This document shows positions 5,998 to 7,278 of a stretch of 7,278 bases of DNA, one piece after another (position 1 is the stretch's first letter; each line of letters opens with the position of its first letter). The notes beneath the pieces are model-generated. The model was not told the DNA's origin and ran no database searches. It worked only from the letters and a program-made list of their open reading frames with translations. The translations under genes were made by a program, and so were the position numbers. The stretch lies in the NCBI GenBank assembly GCA_002721105.1, contig PBJL01000017.1:28310-35587 (forward strand), given 5' to 3'. Source of the DNA: Acidiferrobacteraceae bacterium (GTDB lineage: Bacteria; Pseudomonadota; Gammaproteobacteria; Arenicellales; UBA868).

Positions 5998-7263
5998 ATG
6001 GGTATTTGTTACGTTTGTCTTCCAAAGCCAGATTTGAAAGATCCATGGGAGTTTTCAGTTTATCAAAAACACTATGGCTATTCGGTTTGGCGGGACATAC
6101 TCCGAAATAAACCAGACCCCAAGGGACTTATTGAGCAGATAAAGTCATCAGGCCTGAGAGGAAGAGGTGGTGCTGGCTTTCCTTCGGGTCTTAAGTTTAG
6201 TTTTATGCCAAAAGATACTCCTGGCCAGAAATACATAGTATGCAATTCAGATGAAAGTGAACCGGGAACCTTTAAAGATCGAGATATTTTGAGGTTAAAT
6301 CCACACCAGTTGATCGAAGGCATGGCTATCGCTAGTTATGTTACAGGTTCTACCGTTGCTTACAACTATATTCGGGGTGAGTTCCATGAATCTTGGGTCC
6401 GATTTGAAAATGCGCTACAAGAAGCTCGAGATGCCGGATTAATTGGTAAAAATCTTCAACATTCTGGTATAGATGTTGAAATTTACAGTCAACGTGGTGC
6501 CGGTGCATATATTTGTGGCGAAGAAACAGGACTTCTTGAGTCGCTTGAAGGAAAAAAAGGGCTTCCGAGGTTTAAGCCACCTTTTCCAGCCCAAGTTGGC
6601 GCGTTTGGCCGTCCAACTACTGTTAACAATACAGAGACTCTTGCATCGCTCCCACCAATTCTCCGGAATGGCCCGGAGTGGTTTAATAATTTAGGCAAAG
6701 AGGGGAGTGGCGGAGTAAAAATTTTCTCCGTTTCAGGGCATGTCCAGAAGCCTGGCAATTATGAAGTCACATTAGGCACTCAGTTTCGCGAACTACTTGA
6801 GCTAGCGGGTGGTCTGCTTCCAGACAGGAAGCTAAAAGCTGTAATCCCAGGAGGATCATCGATGCCAGTGTTACCTGCTGACAAGATAATAGATTGTTCC
6901 ATGGATTATTCTTCTCTTCAAGATGCGGGCTCGATGATTGGATCTGGAGGCGTTATTGTGATGGACGATAGTGCATGTATGGTATCAGTCTTAGAGCGCA
7001 TCGCGTATTTTTATTACATTGAATCATGTGGCCAATGTACTCCGTGTCGTGAGGGTACAGGTTGGGTGTATAGGACAATCCAACGTATCCGAAAAGGAAA
7101 AGGTCGCGAAAGTGATCTTGAATTACTTGACAATATTGCAGCACGAATTGAAGGAAGAACAATTTGCGCGTTAGGTGATGCCGCTGCGTGGCCAGTTCAG
7201 AGTTTCTTAAAATACTTCCGACCTGAATTTGAATCAATAATTAAAAATCAAAAAGCTGCGTAA
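5998..7263 (+). CDS. nuoF: NADH-quinone oxidoreductase subunit F (51 kDa, NADH/FMN, cluster N3)
   Basis: Catalytic subunit that oxidises NADH at FMN and passes electrons to [4Fe-4S] cluster N3. The 421 residues show the nucleotide/FMN-binding glycine-rich GRGGAGFP (55-62), the CNSDESEPGTFKDRD block (82-96), the RGAGAYICGEE stretch (166-176), a SLBB-like middle region, and the N3 ligands C344, C347 and C350 (SCGQCTPC) plus C390 (RTICALGD). Length is normal. The start ATG at 5998 is fixed by the nuoE stop in the same frame; the nearest GGAG (5976-5979) is too distant to be a good ribosome-binding site, so coupling to nuoE is likely. Small oddities: a CXXC (C4, C7) in the N-terminus, and GEETG where relatives usually have GEETA. 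The stop appears to overlap the next ATG. Confidence 0.97.
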   Translation: MGICYVCLPKPDLKDPWEFSVYQKHYGYSVWRDILRNKPDPKGLIEQIKSSGLRGRGGAGFPSGLKFSFMPKDTPGQKYIVCNSDESEPGTFKDRDILRLNPHQLIEGMAIASYVTGSTVAYNYIRGEFHESWVRFENALQEARDAGLIGKNLQHSGIDVEIYSQRGAGAYICGEETGLLESLEGKKGLPRFKPPFPAQVGAFGRPTTVNNTETLASLPPILRNGPEWFNNLGKEGSGGVKIFSVSGHVQKPGNYEVTLGTQFRELLELAGGLLPDRKLKAVIPGGSSMPVLPADKIIDCSMDYSSLQDAGSMIGSGGVIVMDDSACMVSVLERIAYFYYIESCGQCTPCREGTGWVYRTIQRIRKGKGRESDLELLDNIAARIEGRTICALGDAAAWPVQSFLKYFRPEFESIIKNQKAA

Positions 7264-7278
7264 TGCTTAATCGTATCT
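7263..7278 (+). CDS. nuoG: Possible first codons of nuoG, cut by the window edge
   Basis: TAATG at 7261-7265 joins the nuoF stop to an ATG that stays open to the edge (MLNRI...). In nearly all nuo operons nuoG, the large Fe-S subunit of the NADH module, follows nuoF, often with such an overlap. Five codons cannot identify the protein, and no clear Shine-Dalgarno is present. The call rests on operon order alone; the true start could lie further right. Confidence 0.4.

Noticed and set aside
6953..7237. Minus-strand open frame inside nuoF (94 codons), and similar frames within other genes
   Set aside because: They lie wholly within strongly conserved genes on the opposite strand or in other frames, match no family I know, and are shadows of codon bias.

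Overview
The window is an ordinary housekeeping region that reads as one continuous + strand gene series: 3' part of glmM - tpiA - secG - tRNA-Leu(GAG) - nuoA-nuoB-nuoC-nuoD-nuoE-nuoF, with perhaps the first codons of nuoG at the right edge. All protein genes have intact reading frames and clear family motifs. I found no mobile element, CRISPR array, integrase, toxin/antitoxin, defence gene or unrecognised open reading frame, and no evidence for an undescribed biological system.

Organism: a bacterium, most likely a gammaproteobacterium with AT-leaning DNA. The reasons are the glmM/tpiA/secG/tRNA-Leu(GAG) neighbourhood (secG followed by tRNA-Leu(GAG) is also the E. coli arrangement, secG-leuU), separate nuoC and nuoD genes (fused in enterics) and the alphaproteobacterial/mitochondrial-like NuoA, NuoB and NuoD sequences. 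From general knowledge, a tpiA-secG-tRNA-Leu block placed directly before the nuo operon recalls gammaproteobacteria such as Legionella, Coxiella or Xanthomonas relatives. I cannot name a species from sequence alone.

Layout. Positions 1-1197 hold glmM without its first ~54 codons (cell-wall precursor synthesis). A 140-base gap without a convincing promoter or terminator leads to tpiA (glycolysis), which starts with GTG. secG (Sec translocon) overlaps the end of tpiA by 10 bases. A small inverted repeat separates secG from a complete tRNA-Leu(GAG) with an encoded CCA. The 170-base gap that follows carries the best promoter in the window (TTGACC, 17 bases, TAAAAT) and a short AT-rich leader. 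The nuo genes then follow with spacings from 16 bases down to overlaps of 17 and 4 bases.

How the genes work together: nuoA-F encode parts of the proton-pumping NADH:quinone oxidoreductase (complex I). NuoE and NuoF form most of the NADH-dehydrogenase module, with FMN and clusters N1a and N3. NuoB, C and D form the connecting/quinone module with cluster N2 and the quinone site. NuoA is a small membrane subunit at the junction. The remaining subunits (NuoG-N) are expected beyond the right edge. The upstream genes are unrelated in pathway and linked only by conserved gene order.

The items most worth a second look are modest: in-frame dnaX-type A-AAA-AAG heptamers in nuoD and nuoB, an acidic SecG tail, a nuoA start inside a small A/T hairpin without a Shine-Dalgarno, and a few single-residue departures from family motifs.
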